Numbered from the stretch's first letter, positions 1 to 6,950 are shown. The stretch: 8,120 nt of DNA from Clostridiales bacterium (GCA_019409045.1 DXVG01000069.1:1-8120), one strand, 5' to 3'. The notes: generated by a model from the letters alone, not told the origin. Program-made: numbers and translations.

Positions 1-1472
1 ACGCCCTTGGGGAAGCCCGTGGTGCCGGAGGTGTACTGCATGTTGCAGACGTCGTCTTTGTCGATCTGGCGCGAGCGCTGGTAGACCTCGCTCATGGGCA
101 CGTCCTTGGCAAGCGCGAGCGCGCCCTCCCAGGTAAAGCAGCCGGGCTGCTCGCTGTCGCAGGTGATGATGTTGCGCAGGTGCGGAAGCCGCTTGCTGAA
201 CAGCTCGCCCGGGGCGGTGGTCTTGAGCTCGGGGCAGATCTCGTTCATGATCTGCACATAGTTGGAGTCCTTGTAGCCGTCGATCATCACCAGCGTGTGC
301 GTGTCGGACTGGCGCAGCAGGTACTCGGCCTCGTGCACCTTGTAGGCGGTGTTCACCGTCACCAGCACCGCGCCGATGCGCACCGTGGCCCAGAAGGTGA
401 TGTACCACTGGGGGATGTTCGTCGCCCAGATGGCCACATGGTCGCCCTTTTTCACGCCCATGGCGATCAGGGCGCGGGCGAACGTGTCCACGTCGTCGCG
501 GAACTGCGAATAGGTGCGCGTGTAGTCGCAGGTGGTGTAGCGGAAGGCGTACTGATCGGGGAATTCCTTCACCACGCGGTCGAGCACCTCCGGGAAGGTC
601 AGGTCGATCAGGTGCTCCTTCGGCCAGAGGTACTTGCCCGTGCCGCGGTCGTCGGTCTGCAGGCACTGGGCGGAGTAGGTCTGCATAAAGTGCGCGAAGT
701 GCGGGAAGACGATGCCCGCGTCGGTCAGGTCGGGCATCCAGCGCTTGACCCACTCCAGCGAGATGAACCCGTTGTAGTCGGCGCGCGTGAGGCAGTCGAG
801 CATGTCGTAGATGGGCAGATCGCCCTCGCCCATCATCTTGTATACGATGCGGCCGTCCTCCACCACGGAGTCCTTGGCGTGCACATGGCGAATGTAGGAA
901 CCCAGGTTTTCCACGGTCGTGGCGGGCGCCTCGTTAAAGAAGCGATAGGGGTGATGAATGTCCCACAGCGCGGCCACCTCGGGGCGGTTCACGCGGTCGA
1001 GCAGTTTGCGAAGCCGCGCGGTGTCGGCGTAGACGCCGTTGGTCTCCACAAGCAGCGTCACGCCCTTGCCCTTGGCCGCGTCGGCCAGCTTGCACAGCGC
1101 CTGGGCGATCTCCTCGTCGTCCACCTCGCCCTCGGGCGCGGCGTCGCGGTCGGCCAGCACGCGGATGCAGGGCGTGCCCAGCGCACGAGCGAGCTCTATG
1201 TACTCGGTGATCTCCAGCATGGCCGCCTCGCGGTCCTCTTCGTCCTTGAGCGCGGTGTTGGTGGAAAGGCAGGGGATGCTAAGTCGCAGATCGCTCAGTT
1301 TCCGAATGGTCTGTTCCAGTCGACGGGGCGTAAAGGGCGCCGCGGTCACGGCGTGGATGTTGCGGCCGATGCCGCGGATCTCGATGCCGTCAAACTGAAA
1401 ATCCTTGGCCATTGTGTAGATGTCCACCCAGTCAAAGTCCGGACATCCGATCGTTGAGAAAGCGATTCGCAT
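1..1472 (-). CDS. Fusion protein: sugar phosphate isomerase/epimerase-like TIM barrel + AMP-forming acyl-CoA synthetase (partial, runs off left edge)
   Basis: One uninterrupted frame of 490 codons runs from ATG (1472-1470) to the window edge. Residues 1 to about 265 are a xylose-isomerase-like TIM barrel (AP endonuclease 2 fold). The expected metal and acid positions are present: E143 in LVETNG, D171 and H174 in WDIHH, H198 in HVHAKD and E240 in SLEW. After a short linker, residues about 285-490 match the N-terminal part of an AMP-binding acyl-CoA synthetase (VAIWATNIPQW, then the P-loop TSGTTGFPKG at 481-490). Known family chemistry: the first fold isomerises or epimerises sugars or dehydrates inososes; the second activates a carboxylate with ATP and transfers it to CoA. 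The missing part should hold the rest of the adenylation domain and the C-terminal cap, giving perhaps 830-850 residues in total. No signal peptide or membrane segment is visible, so it is probably cytoplasmic. GGAGGGG at 1478-1484, five bases upstream, fixes the start. Domain calls are firm; the substrate is unknown. Confidence 0.9.
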   Translation of the reverse strand, partial: MRIAFSTIGCPDFDWVDIYTMAKDFQFDGIEIRGIGRNIHAVTAAPFTPRRLEQTIRKLSDLRLSIPCLSTNTALKDEEDREAAMLEITEYIELARALGTPCIRVLADRDAAPEGEVDDEEIAQALCKLADAAKGKGVTLLVETNGVYADTARLRKLLDRVNRPEVAALWDIHHPYRFFNEAPATTVENLGSYIRHVHAKDSVVEDGRIVYKMMGEGDLPIYDMLDCLTRADYNGFISLEWVKRWMPDLTDAGIVFPHFAHFMQTYSAQCLQTDDRGTGKYLWPKEHLIDLTFPEVLDRVVKEFPDQYAFRYTTCDYTRTYSQFRDDVDTFARALIAMGVKKGDHVAIWATNIPQWYITFWATVRIGAVLVTVNTAYKVHEAEYLLRQSDTHTLVMIDGYKDSNYVQIMNEICPELKTTAPGELFSKRLPHLRNIITCDSEQPGCFTWEGALALAKDVPMSEVYQRSRQIDKDDVCNMQYTSGTTGFPKG

Positions 1473-1506
1473 ACGTTCCCCTCCAGTTCCAAATGGTATG
1501 AATGCA

Positions 1507-1535
1507 ATTCTAACATCGCTGCGCAGCAAAATCAA
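1507..1535 (-). promoter_or_regulatory. Sigma-A-type promoter of the TIM barrel-acyl-CoA synthetase gene
   Basis: Read on the minus strand, TTGATT (1535-1530) is followed after exactly 17 bases by TAGAAT (1512-1507). Transcription would start near 1500, giving a leader of about 28 bases before the ATG at 1472 that holds the GGAGGGG ribosome site (1484-1478). This is the best promoter match in the window. A 10-bp palindrome CGCATATGCG (1556-1565) lies about 20 bases upstream of the -35 box and could be a regulator site, but it may be chance. Confidence 0.65.
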
Positions 1536-1590
1536 CCCGTCAAAAGTTAAAAGCTCGCATATGCGCGGCGTACATCAAATCCATGAGAAT

Positions 1591-1610
1591 TGTTCACGGT
1601 CTGTTCACGG
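1591..1610. repeat. Tandem 9-bp direct repeat in the divergent spacer, candidate operator
   Basis: TGTTCACGG occurs at 1591-1599 and again at 1602-1610, separated by two bases, giving an 11-bp period that places both copies on the same face of the helix. OmpR-family response regulators and several other activators bind direct repeats with about this period, so a regulator site is a reasonable inference. It lies between the divergent starts at 1472 and 1694, about 85 bases before the NEW3 gene and upstream of its weak promoter candidate. No binding protein can be named from the sequence. Confidence 0.5.
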
Positions 1611-1615
1611 CTTTT

Positions 1616-1646
1616 TTAAGTCCATCATAGCTTGTGAAAATACAAT
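1616..1646 (+). promoter_or_regulatory. Weak candidate promoter for the NEW3-ABC transporter operon
   Basis: TACAAT (1641-1646) is a fair -10 box in a locally AT-rich stretch. The only -35-like hexamer is TTAAGT (1616-1621) at a long 19-base spacing. A poor -35 box next to the tandem repeat at 1591-1610 would suit a promoter that needs an activator, but this is inference and the exact start of transcription cannot be read from the sequence. Confidence 0.25.
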
Positions 1647-1693
1647 TTTGGTATCGCCTCACCGCGAAAAACGAAAGACGGAAGTGGTAGAAT

Positions 1694-2899
1694 ATGAAAC
1701 ACGCAAACACGAGCGCGCTGCCCAGACTGGCGGCGCTGGCAATGGCGCTGGTTATGCTGATGGCCTCGGCCGTGGCCGAGGAAGTCGGCTCGACCACCGC
1801 GCAGGCAGAGACCGAGCCCTATGTGGAGCTGAGCACGCCCTACCCCGCGATGACCGTCAACGCCGGAGACAGCCTCACGCTGGAGCTCGCGCTGGACAAC
1901 TACAGCGGCGCCTCGCAGACGTTTGCGCTGAGCGTGGATGAATGCCCTGAGGGCTGGACGACCTCTCTGGAGGCCAGCGGCCAGCGCGTCAGCCGCGTGC
2001 ATGTGCGCAACGGCGAGGTCATTGAGGACGTCTCCCTTGAGGTCGAGGTGCCGCTGGACACCGCCGAGGGCGAGTACAGCATCGTGCTCGGCGCCGAGGG
2101 CGAGGGCTACTCCGACGCGCTGGAGATCAGCCTGACCGTCAGCGCGGAGGAGCTGGGCCAGAGCAGCTTTGAGGTGGAATACCCCTCGCAGGAGGGCGAT
2201 TCCTCCACGGACTTCACCTTCTCCGCCACGCTGATCAACAACACGCTCAACGACCAGTCCTACGCGCTCTCGGCCTCCGCGCCGACCGGCTGGAGCGTCA
2301 GCTTCCTGCCCTCGGGCGAGAGCACGAAGGTCGCCGCGCTGGATTTGGAGGCGCGCACCACGCAGGGCGTGGACATCGAGGTGACGCCCCCCGAGAACGT
2401 GGAGGCCGGAACGTATGAGATTCCCTGCACCGCAACCACCGTATCGGAGAAGATGAGCTTTACGCTGTCTGTGACCATCACGGGCACCTACGGCCTGACG
2501 ATCTCCACGCCCAGCGGCCTTCTGAGCACCGACGCGGTCGCCAATCAGGAGACCGCCGTGCAGATTCTCCTGACCAACACGGGCAACACCGACCTGACCA
2601 ACATAAGCCTCACCTCCTCCACGCCCGACGGCTGGAGCGTGCGCTACGCCACCGAGGTCGTCGACCTGATCGAGGCGGGCGCGAGCGTGGAGACCACCGC
2701 CTACATCCCGCCCGCCGAGAGCTCCATCTCCGGCGACTACGCCACCGTGCTCTCCGCCACGCAGAGCAACGTCTCCGACACGGTGGAGCTGCGCATCACG
2801 GTCAAGACGGAGACCACCTGGGGCATCGTGGGCGTCGCCGTGATCGTCGCGCTGCTGGTGATCGTGGCCCTGATCATGCGCAAATACGGGAGGCGATGA
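1694..2899 (+). CDS. Exported, membrane-anchored protein with three NEW3-type Ig-like repeats
   Basis: This 401-residue protein starts with a signal peptide (basic MKHANTSALPR, hydrophobic core 12-23, likely cleavage after ASAVA at residue 28). It ends with one membrane helix (about 376-394) and a short basic cytoplasmic tail (RKYGRR). Between them lie three repeats of about 112 residues (roughly 42-150, 158-264, 266-371). Each carries the NEW3-domain landmark P-x-G-W: P85-W88, P197-W200 and P311-W314. The surface part is acidic and rich in Ser and Thr. NEW3 (alpha-galactosidase-associated, COG1470-like) proteins are often encoded beside ABC-2 transporters, as here, where the ATPase and permease follow directly. 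I infer an extracellular accessory or sensing subunit of that transporter; ligand unknown. GGAAG at 1680-1684 is a weak ribosome site nine bases before the ATG. The stop overlaps ATG 2896-2898 of the next gene. Confidence 0.85.
   Translation: MKHANTSALPRLAALAMALVMLMASAVAEEVGSTTAQAETEPYVELSTPYPAMTVNAGDSLTLELALDNYSGASQTFALSVDECPEGWTTSLEASGQRVSRVHVRNGEVIEDVSLEVEVPLDTAEGEYSIVLGAEGEGYSDALEISLTVSAEELGQSSFEVEYPSQEGDSSTDFTFSATLINNTLNDQSYALSASAPTGWSVSFLPSGESTKVAALDLEARTTQGVDIEVTPPENVEAGTYEIPCTATTVSEKMSFTLSVTITGTYGLTISTPSGLLSTDAVANQETAVQILLTNTGNTDLTNISLTSSTPDGWSVRYATEVVDLIEAGASVETTAYIPPAESSISGDYATVLSATQSNVSDTVELRITVKTETTWGIVGVAVIVALLVIVALIMRKYGRR
2888..2893 (+). promoter_or_regulatory. Ribosome site that favours a GTG start for the ABC ATPase
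   Basis: GGGAGG lies inside the last codons of the NEW3 gene. It is only two bases from the ATG at 2896, which is too close, but eight bases from the in-frame GTG at 2902, which is ideal. The GTG is therefore the preferred start; the ATG, which overlaps the upstream stop as ATGA, stays possible through translational coupling. Confidence 0.55.
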
Positions 2900-2901
2900 C
2901 C

Positions 2902-3894
2902 GTGGGAAAGACGATCATCGAAATGCGCGCGCTGACCAAGCGATACGGCGAGGTCACCGCCGTGGACCACCTGACGCTGGACGTGCAGCAGGGCGAGATA
3001 TTCGGCCTGCTCGGGCCCAACGGCGTGGGCAAGACCACCACTACGCTGATGCTGCTGGGGCTGACCGAGCCCACGGAGGGGAGCGCCGCCATACTCGGCG
3101 TGGACTGCACGCGCGACCCCATCCGCATCAAGCGCAGCGTCGGCTACCTCCCGGACAACATGGGTTTCTATCCCGACATGACCGGCCGCGAGAACCTGCG
3201 CATGACCGGCCGCATGAACGGCCTGTCGGAAAAGGAGCTCGAGGGGCGCATCGAGTCGCTCGTCCGGCGCGTGGGCATGACCGAGGCCGTGGACCGCAAG
3301 ACCGGCACATACTCCAAGGGCATGAAGCAGCGCCTGGGCATCGCCGACATACTGATGAAGGACCCGGAGGTGCTCATCATGGACGAGCCGACCAACGGCA
3401 TCGACCCGGAGGGCATGCGCGAGCTGATGGTATTGATCCGCGAGCTGGCCGAAAAGGACGGCCGCACGATCCTCATCTCCTCGCACCAGCTCCACCAGAT
3501 CCAGCAGATCTGCGACCGCGTGGGCATATTCGTCAGCGGAAGCCTCGTAGCCTGCGGCGAGATCGGCGAGCTGGGCAAGCAGATCGAGCAGGAGGCGGGC
3601 TACTGCTTCGAGGTGGGCGCGGACCCCGGCGGCGAGCGCCTGCTCGAGCGGCTTTTGAGCTTCGAGGGCGTGCGCGAGGCGAAGCTGGAGGAGGACATCT
3701 GCGTCGTGCGCGCCGCGCAGGACATGCGCGGCCAGATCGCCCGCGAGCTGTCCGGGGAGGGCTTTGCGCTCACGCACCTTCGCAGGCGCGGCGGCGACCT
3801 GGACGAGATATACGCCAAGTACTTTGAAAAGGCAGGTGAGAAACATGCAGGCAAGCGCGAAAACGGCAAGCCCGGCGCGCGCAGGCGCGCGTGA
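2902..3894 (+). CDS. ABC transporter ATP-binding protein (ABC-2 export type)
   Basis: A 330-residue ATPase, two longer if the ATG at 2896 is used. In order, counted from the GTG start: Walker A GPNGVGKTT (38-46, with V in place of the usual A), a YLPD sequence (82-85) where a Q-loop glutamine is often found, the signature SKGMKQ (138-143), Walker B ending in D161-E162, the D-loop aspartate D168, and the switch histidine H195 in SSHQ. The YLPD/E form and a C-terminal domain of about 100 residues are usual in ATPases of ABC-2 systems such as those related to NosF or CcmA. The protein should sit on the inner face of the membrane and drive the permease encoded next. All catalytic residues are present, so it should be active. 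The C-terminal tail (from about 312) is basic and disordered in appearance; its coding bases double as the start of the permease gene. The transported substrate cannot be told from the sequence. Confidence 0.93.
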   Translation: MGKTIIEMRALTKRYGEVTAVDHLTLDVQQGEIFGLLGPNGVGKTTTTLMLLGLTEPTEGSAAILGVDCTRDPIRIKRSVGYLPDNMGFYPDMTGRENLRMTGRMNGLSEKELEGRIESLVRRVGMTEAVDRKTGTYSKGMKQRLGIADILMKDPEVLIMDEPTNGIDPEGMRELMVLIRELAEKDGRTILISSHQLHQIQQICDRVGIFVSGSLVACGEIGELGKQIEQEAGYCFEVGADPGGERLLERLLSFEGVREAKLEEDICVVRAAQDMRGQIARELSGEGFALTHLRRRGGDLDEIYAKYFEKAGEKHAGKRENGKPGARRRA

Positions 3895-4834
3895 GGCGCG
3901 GCCGGTCGGCGGCTTTTCCACGCTCTACCGCAAGGAGCTGGCCGACCACTTTCACAGTGCGCGCTTCAAGCTGCTCATGGCGCTTCTTTTGCTGACCAGC
4001 CTTGCCAGCCTCGCAGGCGCGCTTGGCGCGATGGAGGGGCAGACCGGTGGGGACTTCGTGTTCCTCTCCGCGTTCACCGCCAGCGGCAGCTCCATCCCCT
4101 CGTTTTCCTCGTTCCTGGGCTACCTCACGCCCCTGGTGGGCCTTGCGCTCGGCTTTGACGCCGTCAACCGCGAACGCTCGCAGGGCACGCTCAACCGTCT
4201 GGTCTCCCAGCCCATCCACCGCGACGCGGTGATCACCGCCAAGTTCCTCGCGGGCTCCACGGCCATCCTGCTGATGATCTTCTTCATCGGCATACTCTGC
4301 GGGGCGCTGGTGCTGATCGTGGTGGGCATCCCGCCGTCGGGCGAGGAGCTGCTGCGGCTGGCTTCCTACCTCCTGCTGACCTCGTTTTATACCATGCTGT
4401 GGCTGGGGCTGTCGATACTGTTCTCGGTTCTGTGCAGGCACGCGGCCACCTCGGCGCTGATCGTCATCGCGCTGTGGATATACCTCACGGTGTTTGCGAG
4501 CATGGTGTCAAGCGTCGTGGCGAACCTGTTCTACCCCACCGAGGGCATACAGGGCTATTACAATACGCTGAGCAACTACGACCTGCAGCTGACGCTGCAA
4601 CGCACATCGCCCTACTACCTCTACAACGAGGCGGCCACCACGCTTCTCAACCCGGACGTGCGCTTCATCGGCTACACCACCACCAACGCGCTCTACGGCG
4701 CGCTGGAGAGCTACCTCTCCTTCGGGCAGAGCGTGCTGCTGGTCTGGCCGCACCTGACGTGCATGGTCGCGCTGGTGCTGGCCGCGTTCACGGTCTCTTA
4801 CATCGCCTTCATGCGCCAGGAGATACGCGCATAA
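3845..4834 (+). CDS. ABC-2 type permease (NosY/COG1277-like)
   Basis: A 329-residue integral membrane protein with about six hydrophobic segments: 41-63, 90-106, 132-161, 169-197, 201-226 and 295-322. The cytoplasmic loop after the second segment holds FDAVNRERSQGTLNRLVSQP (104-123), the conserved E-R-x-x-G-T-L motif of ABC-2 permeases. Between the fifth and sixth segments is an outside loop of about 68 residues. The ATG at 3845 is chosen because AGGTGAG (3834-3840) lies four bases upstream and no ATG, GTG or TTG follows before the conserved YRKEL region. A TTG at 3764 would extend the protein by 27 residues of poor quality. The gene overlaps the ATPase by 50 bases, which is long for such an operon and suggests coupled translation. 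Together with the ATPase and the NEW3 protein it should form one membrane complex; direction and substrate are unknown, though this family usually exports or supports envelope processes. Confidence 0.92.
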   Translation: MQASAKTASPARAGAREARPVGGFSTLYRKELADHFHSARFKLLMALLLLTSLASLAGALGAMEGQTGGDFVFLSAFTASGSSIPSFSSFLGYLTPLVGLALGFDAVNRERSQGTLNRLVSQPIHRDAVITAKFLAGSTAILLMIFFIGILCGALVLIVVGIPPSGEELLRLASYLLLTSFYTMLWLGLSILFSVLCRHAATSALIVIALWIYLTVFASMVSSVVANLFYPTEGIQGYYNTLSNYDLQLTLQRTSPYYLYNEAATTLLNPDVRFIGYTTTNALYGALESYLSFGQSVLLVWPHLTCMVALVLAAFTVSYIAFMRQEIRA

Positions 4835-4849
4835 CCCCCGACCCAAACC

Positions 4850-4881
4850 AAAGGCCCCTGCCGATTGCGACAGGGGCCTTT
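4850..4881. terminator. Bidirectional rho-independent terminator between convergent operons
   Basis: AAAGGCCCCTG (4850-4860) and CAGGGGCCTTT (4871-4881) are a perfect 11-bp inverted repeat around a 10-base loop. It starts 16 bases after the permease stop and lies 24 bases beyond the kinase stop on the other strand. A-tracts and T-tracts at the stem ends provide a short U-run in both directions, so it can stop both transcripts. The U-run is short (three bases, then mixed), so some read-through is possible. Confidence 0.9.
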
Positions 4882-4904
4882 CCAATACCCTTTCGCGCGC
4901 CACC

Positions 4905-6131
4905 TCAGTCCGGCAGCACCACGGTGACGGTGAGCCTGTGGCGCGCGTCCAGGGAGGCGTCGATGCGCCCGCGGTGCGCCTGCGCGATCGCGCGGGCGAT
5001 GGACAGCCCCAGGCCGTATCCGCCGGTCCCGGAGGCGCGGGAGGCGTCCGCGCGATAGAAGCGGTCGAACATGTCGCGCGTGTCCTGCGCGGTCAGCGCG
5101 CGCGTCTCATTCTGCACGCGCAGGCGCACGCCGCGCCCGCGGCGCTCGAGCGCGCACAGAATCGGGCTGCCCGGCTCGGCGTACTTGACGGCGTTGTCCA
5201 GAAGCACGCCCACCAGGCGGCGGATGCCGGCCTCATCGCCGCGCAGCTGCAGCCCGGGCTGCACGCGCACATCCAGCGCGCACGCGCGCGTCCTGGCCGG
5301 GGCGAGAAACGGCTCCGCGGCCTCGCGCACCGCGTCGGAGATGCAAAACGCCTCCATCGCCGGCGCGCCGCGCTCCTGCATGCGGGCAAGGTCCACCAGG
5401 TCGTCGGTCAGCGCGGCCAGCCGCCGCGTCTGCGCGCGTATGTCGTCCAGCCAGCGGCAGGGGCCGCTCTCCATCTCGATCAGCGCCGCGTCCGCGTCGA
5501 TCACGGTCAGCGGCGTGCGCAGCTCGTGCCCCGCGTCGGTCACGAACCGCTCCTGCCGCGCCTGCGCCTCGACAAACGGCTTTACAATCCGCCCGGAGAG
5601 GGGCAAGAGCAGCACGAACACCGCCGCGAGCACGCACAGCGTCACGGCGGCGCTGCGCAGCAGCATGCCGCGCTGCATCGACATCACGCGCCCGCAGTCC
5701 AGAAACACCACGCGCGTGCCCGCCTCCTCGTCATAGCGCAGGAAGCGATAGTCCCCGCAAAAGCCGGAGGCGCGGCCGCTGTCCCACGCCTCGCGGGCAT
5801 ACTCGGCCACGCGATGCTCGTCCACGGCGGATATGCTGTCGGTGTGGGTGGATACGACCTCGCCCGAGTCGTCCAGCAGCGCGGAAAAGTAGCGGATCTC
5901 ATAGGGCAGCTCCGGCGACTGATACAGCCCGCCCGCCGCGCGCCAGTCCAGCTCCGCGGGCGCCGCGGGCAGCGCGCCGTCGTTGTCGCGCAAAAGGCCC
6001 AGTACGCTGTCTATGTCCGATACGGTCTGCCGGTAGCCGCTTGCGTTGATCAACCCGAGCACCACGCTCAGCACCAGCAGGAGCGCGAGCATGGTCGCCA
6101 CGATGAACCGCAGGCGCAGCCGGCGGCTCAT
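4905..6131 (-). CDS. Sensor histidine kinase of a two-component system
   Basis: A 408-residue membrane kinase. First helix about 9-29, an outside sensor region of about 128 residues (30-157), second helix about 158-178. There is almost no HAMP linker: RIVKPF leads within 20 residues to the H-box FVTDAGHELRTPLT with the phosphorylated H202. The N-box is LLDNAVKYAE (N313), the F-box FDRFYRAD (355-362) and the G2 box GGYGLGLS (370-377). The G1 box is degenerate: NETR (341-344) stands where D-x-G-x-G is usual. Short-linker kinases of Firmicutes often carry an N-T-G form there, so activity is still likely. The sensor region contains exactly two cysteines, C125 and C146, and matches no domain I can name. 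The ATG at 6131 overlaps the regulator stop as ATGA, with GGAGGAGGG at 6135-6143. A longer frame from 6233 would overlap the regulator by over 100 bases and is rejected. Its partner is the regulator directly upstream. Confidence 0.93.
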   Translation of the reverse strand: MSRRLRLRFIVATMLALLLVLSVVLGLINASGYRQTVSDIDSVLGLLRDNDGALPAAPAELDWRAAGGLYQSPELPYEIRYFSALLDDSGEVVSTHTDSISAVDEHRVAEYAREAWDSGRASGFCGDYRFLRYDEEAGTRVVFLDCGRVMSMQRGMLLRSAAVTLCVLAAVFVLLLPLSGRIVKPFVEAQARQERFVTDAGHELRTPLTVIDADAALIEMESGPCRWLDDIRAQTRRLAALTDDLVDLARMQERGAPAMEAFCISDAVREAAEPFLAPARTRACALDVRVQPGLQLRGDEAGIRRLVGVLLDNAVKYAEPGSPILCALERRGRGVRLRVQNETRALTAQDTRDMFDRFYRADASRASGTGGYGLGLSIARAIAQAHRGRIDASLDARHRLTVTVVLPD

Positions 6132-6802
6132 GCGCCCTCCTCCAGCGAATACCCGGCGTTGCGGTAGGCGCGTATGTGCACGTTCGCGCCCAGCGACGCG
6201 AGCTTCTTGCGCAGGTAGGACACATACACCCACACGACGTGCGTCTCCGCGTCGCTGTCATAGCCCCACACGCCCTCGATCAGCCGCTCGGTGGAGATCA
6301 GCGCGCGCGGCCTGCTCATGAGCATCTCCATCACCTGAAACTCCCTGCGCGTGAGCCGAACGCTCCCCGTGGGCGAGGACAGCTCGAACGTCGCCCTGTC
6401 CAGCGCGATGTTGCCCATGCGCAGCATAGACGAGCCCGGTCGCGCCGGGCCGCGCGTCATGGCGCGAACGCGCGCCAGCAGCTCCGGCACGGCAAAGGGC
6501 TTGGTCAGGTAGTCGTTCGCGCCGCTGTCCAGCCCGAGCACCTTGTCCTCCACCGCCGTTCTGGCCGTGAGCAGCAGAACCGGCACGTCGATGCCCCGGC
6601 TTCGCACGCGCCGCAGCACCTCTATGCCGTCCAGCGCGGGCAGCATCACATCCAGTATCGCGCCGTCGTAATTGCCGCCGCACAGATACTCCAGCGCGCT
6701 CGCGCCGTCTCCCACGGCGTCCGCCTCGTAGTTGCTCTTTCGCAGGATCGCCGTCAGCGCGCGCGCGAGCGCCTCCTCATCCTCGGCAACCAGCAGCCGC
6801 AT
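6128..6802 (-). CDS. OmpR/PhoB-family DNA-binding response regulator
   Basis: A 224-residue protein of standard length. The receiver domain (1 to about 118) has the acidic pair E7-D8, the phosphate acceptor D51 in LDVMLP, the switch T79 and the lysine K101 in TKPF. The C-terminal winged helix (about 125-224) shows the family hallmarks: LTRREFQVMEML, the recognition region TERLIEGVWGYDS with VWVYVSYLRKKL, and the wing RNAGYSL. It receives phosphate from the kinase encoded next (ATGA overlap) and binds DNA as a dimer, usually on direct repeats. GGAGGG at 6809-6814, six bases upstream, fixes the ATG at 6802. Targets are not visible. The direct repeat at 1591-1610 upstream of the transporter operon, with its 11-bp period, is the most tempting candidate in the window, but no copy of it lies at the regulator's own promoter. 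Confidence 0.95.
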   Translation of the reverse strand: MRLLVAEDEEALARALTAILRKSNYEADAVGDGASALEYLCGGNYDGAILDVMLPALDGIEVLRRVRSRGIDVPVLLLTARTAVEDKVLGLDSGANDYLTKPFAVPELLARVRAMTRGPARPGSSMLRMGNIALDRATFELSSPTGSVRLTRREFQVMEMLMSRPRALISTERLIEGVWGYDSDAETHVVWVYVSYLRKKLASLGANVHIRAYRNAGYSLEEGA

Positions 6803-6830
6803 GGCAGTCCCTCCTCAACCGTTTTCTTCG

Positions 6831-6839
6831 ATTGTAGCA
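6831..6839 (-). promoter_or_regulatory. Extended -10 promoter of the two-component operon
   Basis: On the minus strand TGCTACAAT (6839-6831) is an extended -10 element (TG, one base, TACAAT). No good -35 hexamer is found 16-18 bases upstream, which is acceptable for extended -10 promoters. Transcription would start near 6824, about 22 bases before the regulator ATG. The upstream half overlaps the inverted repeat at 6839-6858. Confidence 0.5.
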
Positions 6840-6858
6840 GCAAAAGGTGAAGTTTGCT
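6839..6858. repeat. Inverted repeat AGCAAA-N8-TTTGCT at the regulator promoter
   Basis: AGCAAA (6839-6844) and TTTGCT (6853-6858) are perfect arms around eight bases. The element touches the extended -10 box of the two-component operon and covers its spacer region, a position typical of repressor sites. Its 6-8-6 geometry is the same as that of the repeat at 7007-7026 on the far side of the spacer. Six-base arms are short, so chance remains possible. Confidence 0.35.
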
Positions 6859-6950
6859 TAAAATAACCGTGGCGTTTCCATGGCGCATCGCAGAGGGAAC
6901 TATGCACCTACACAACGGTGTTTCCTGCATTTTCCGCCGCTTTTCGTTTT

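Noticed and set aside
180..1457. Long plus-strand reading frame of 425 codons opposite the TIM barrel-acyl-CoA synthetase
   Set aside because: It is antisense to a frame with clear domain motifs, is rich in His, Val and Arg from mirrored high-GC codons, and has no promoter or ribosome site.
3764..3844. Upstream TTG start for the permease
   Set aside because: It would overlap the ATPase by 131 bases and add 27 residues without membrane or domain character; the ATG at 3845 has its own ribosome site.
2737..3921. Minus-strand reading frame of 394 codons opposite the ABC ATPase
   Set aside because: Low-complexity antisense shadow of a fully motif-supported ATPase.
4938..6167. Plus-strand reading frame of 409 codons opposite the sensor kinase
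   Set aside because: Ala/Arg/His-rich composition with no recognisable motif; an antisense shadow of a kinase with all its boxes.
6132..6233. N-terminal extension of the sensor kinase to 6233
   Set aside because: It would overlap the regulator's DNA-binding domain by about 100 bases, and the ATG at 6131 gives the usual ATGA junction with a strong ribosome site.
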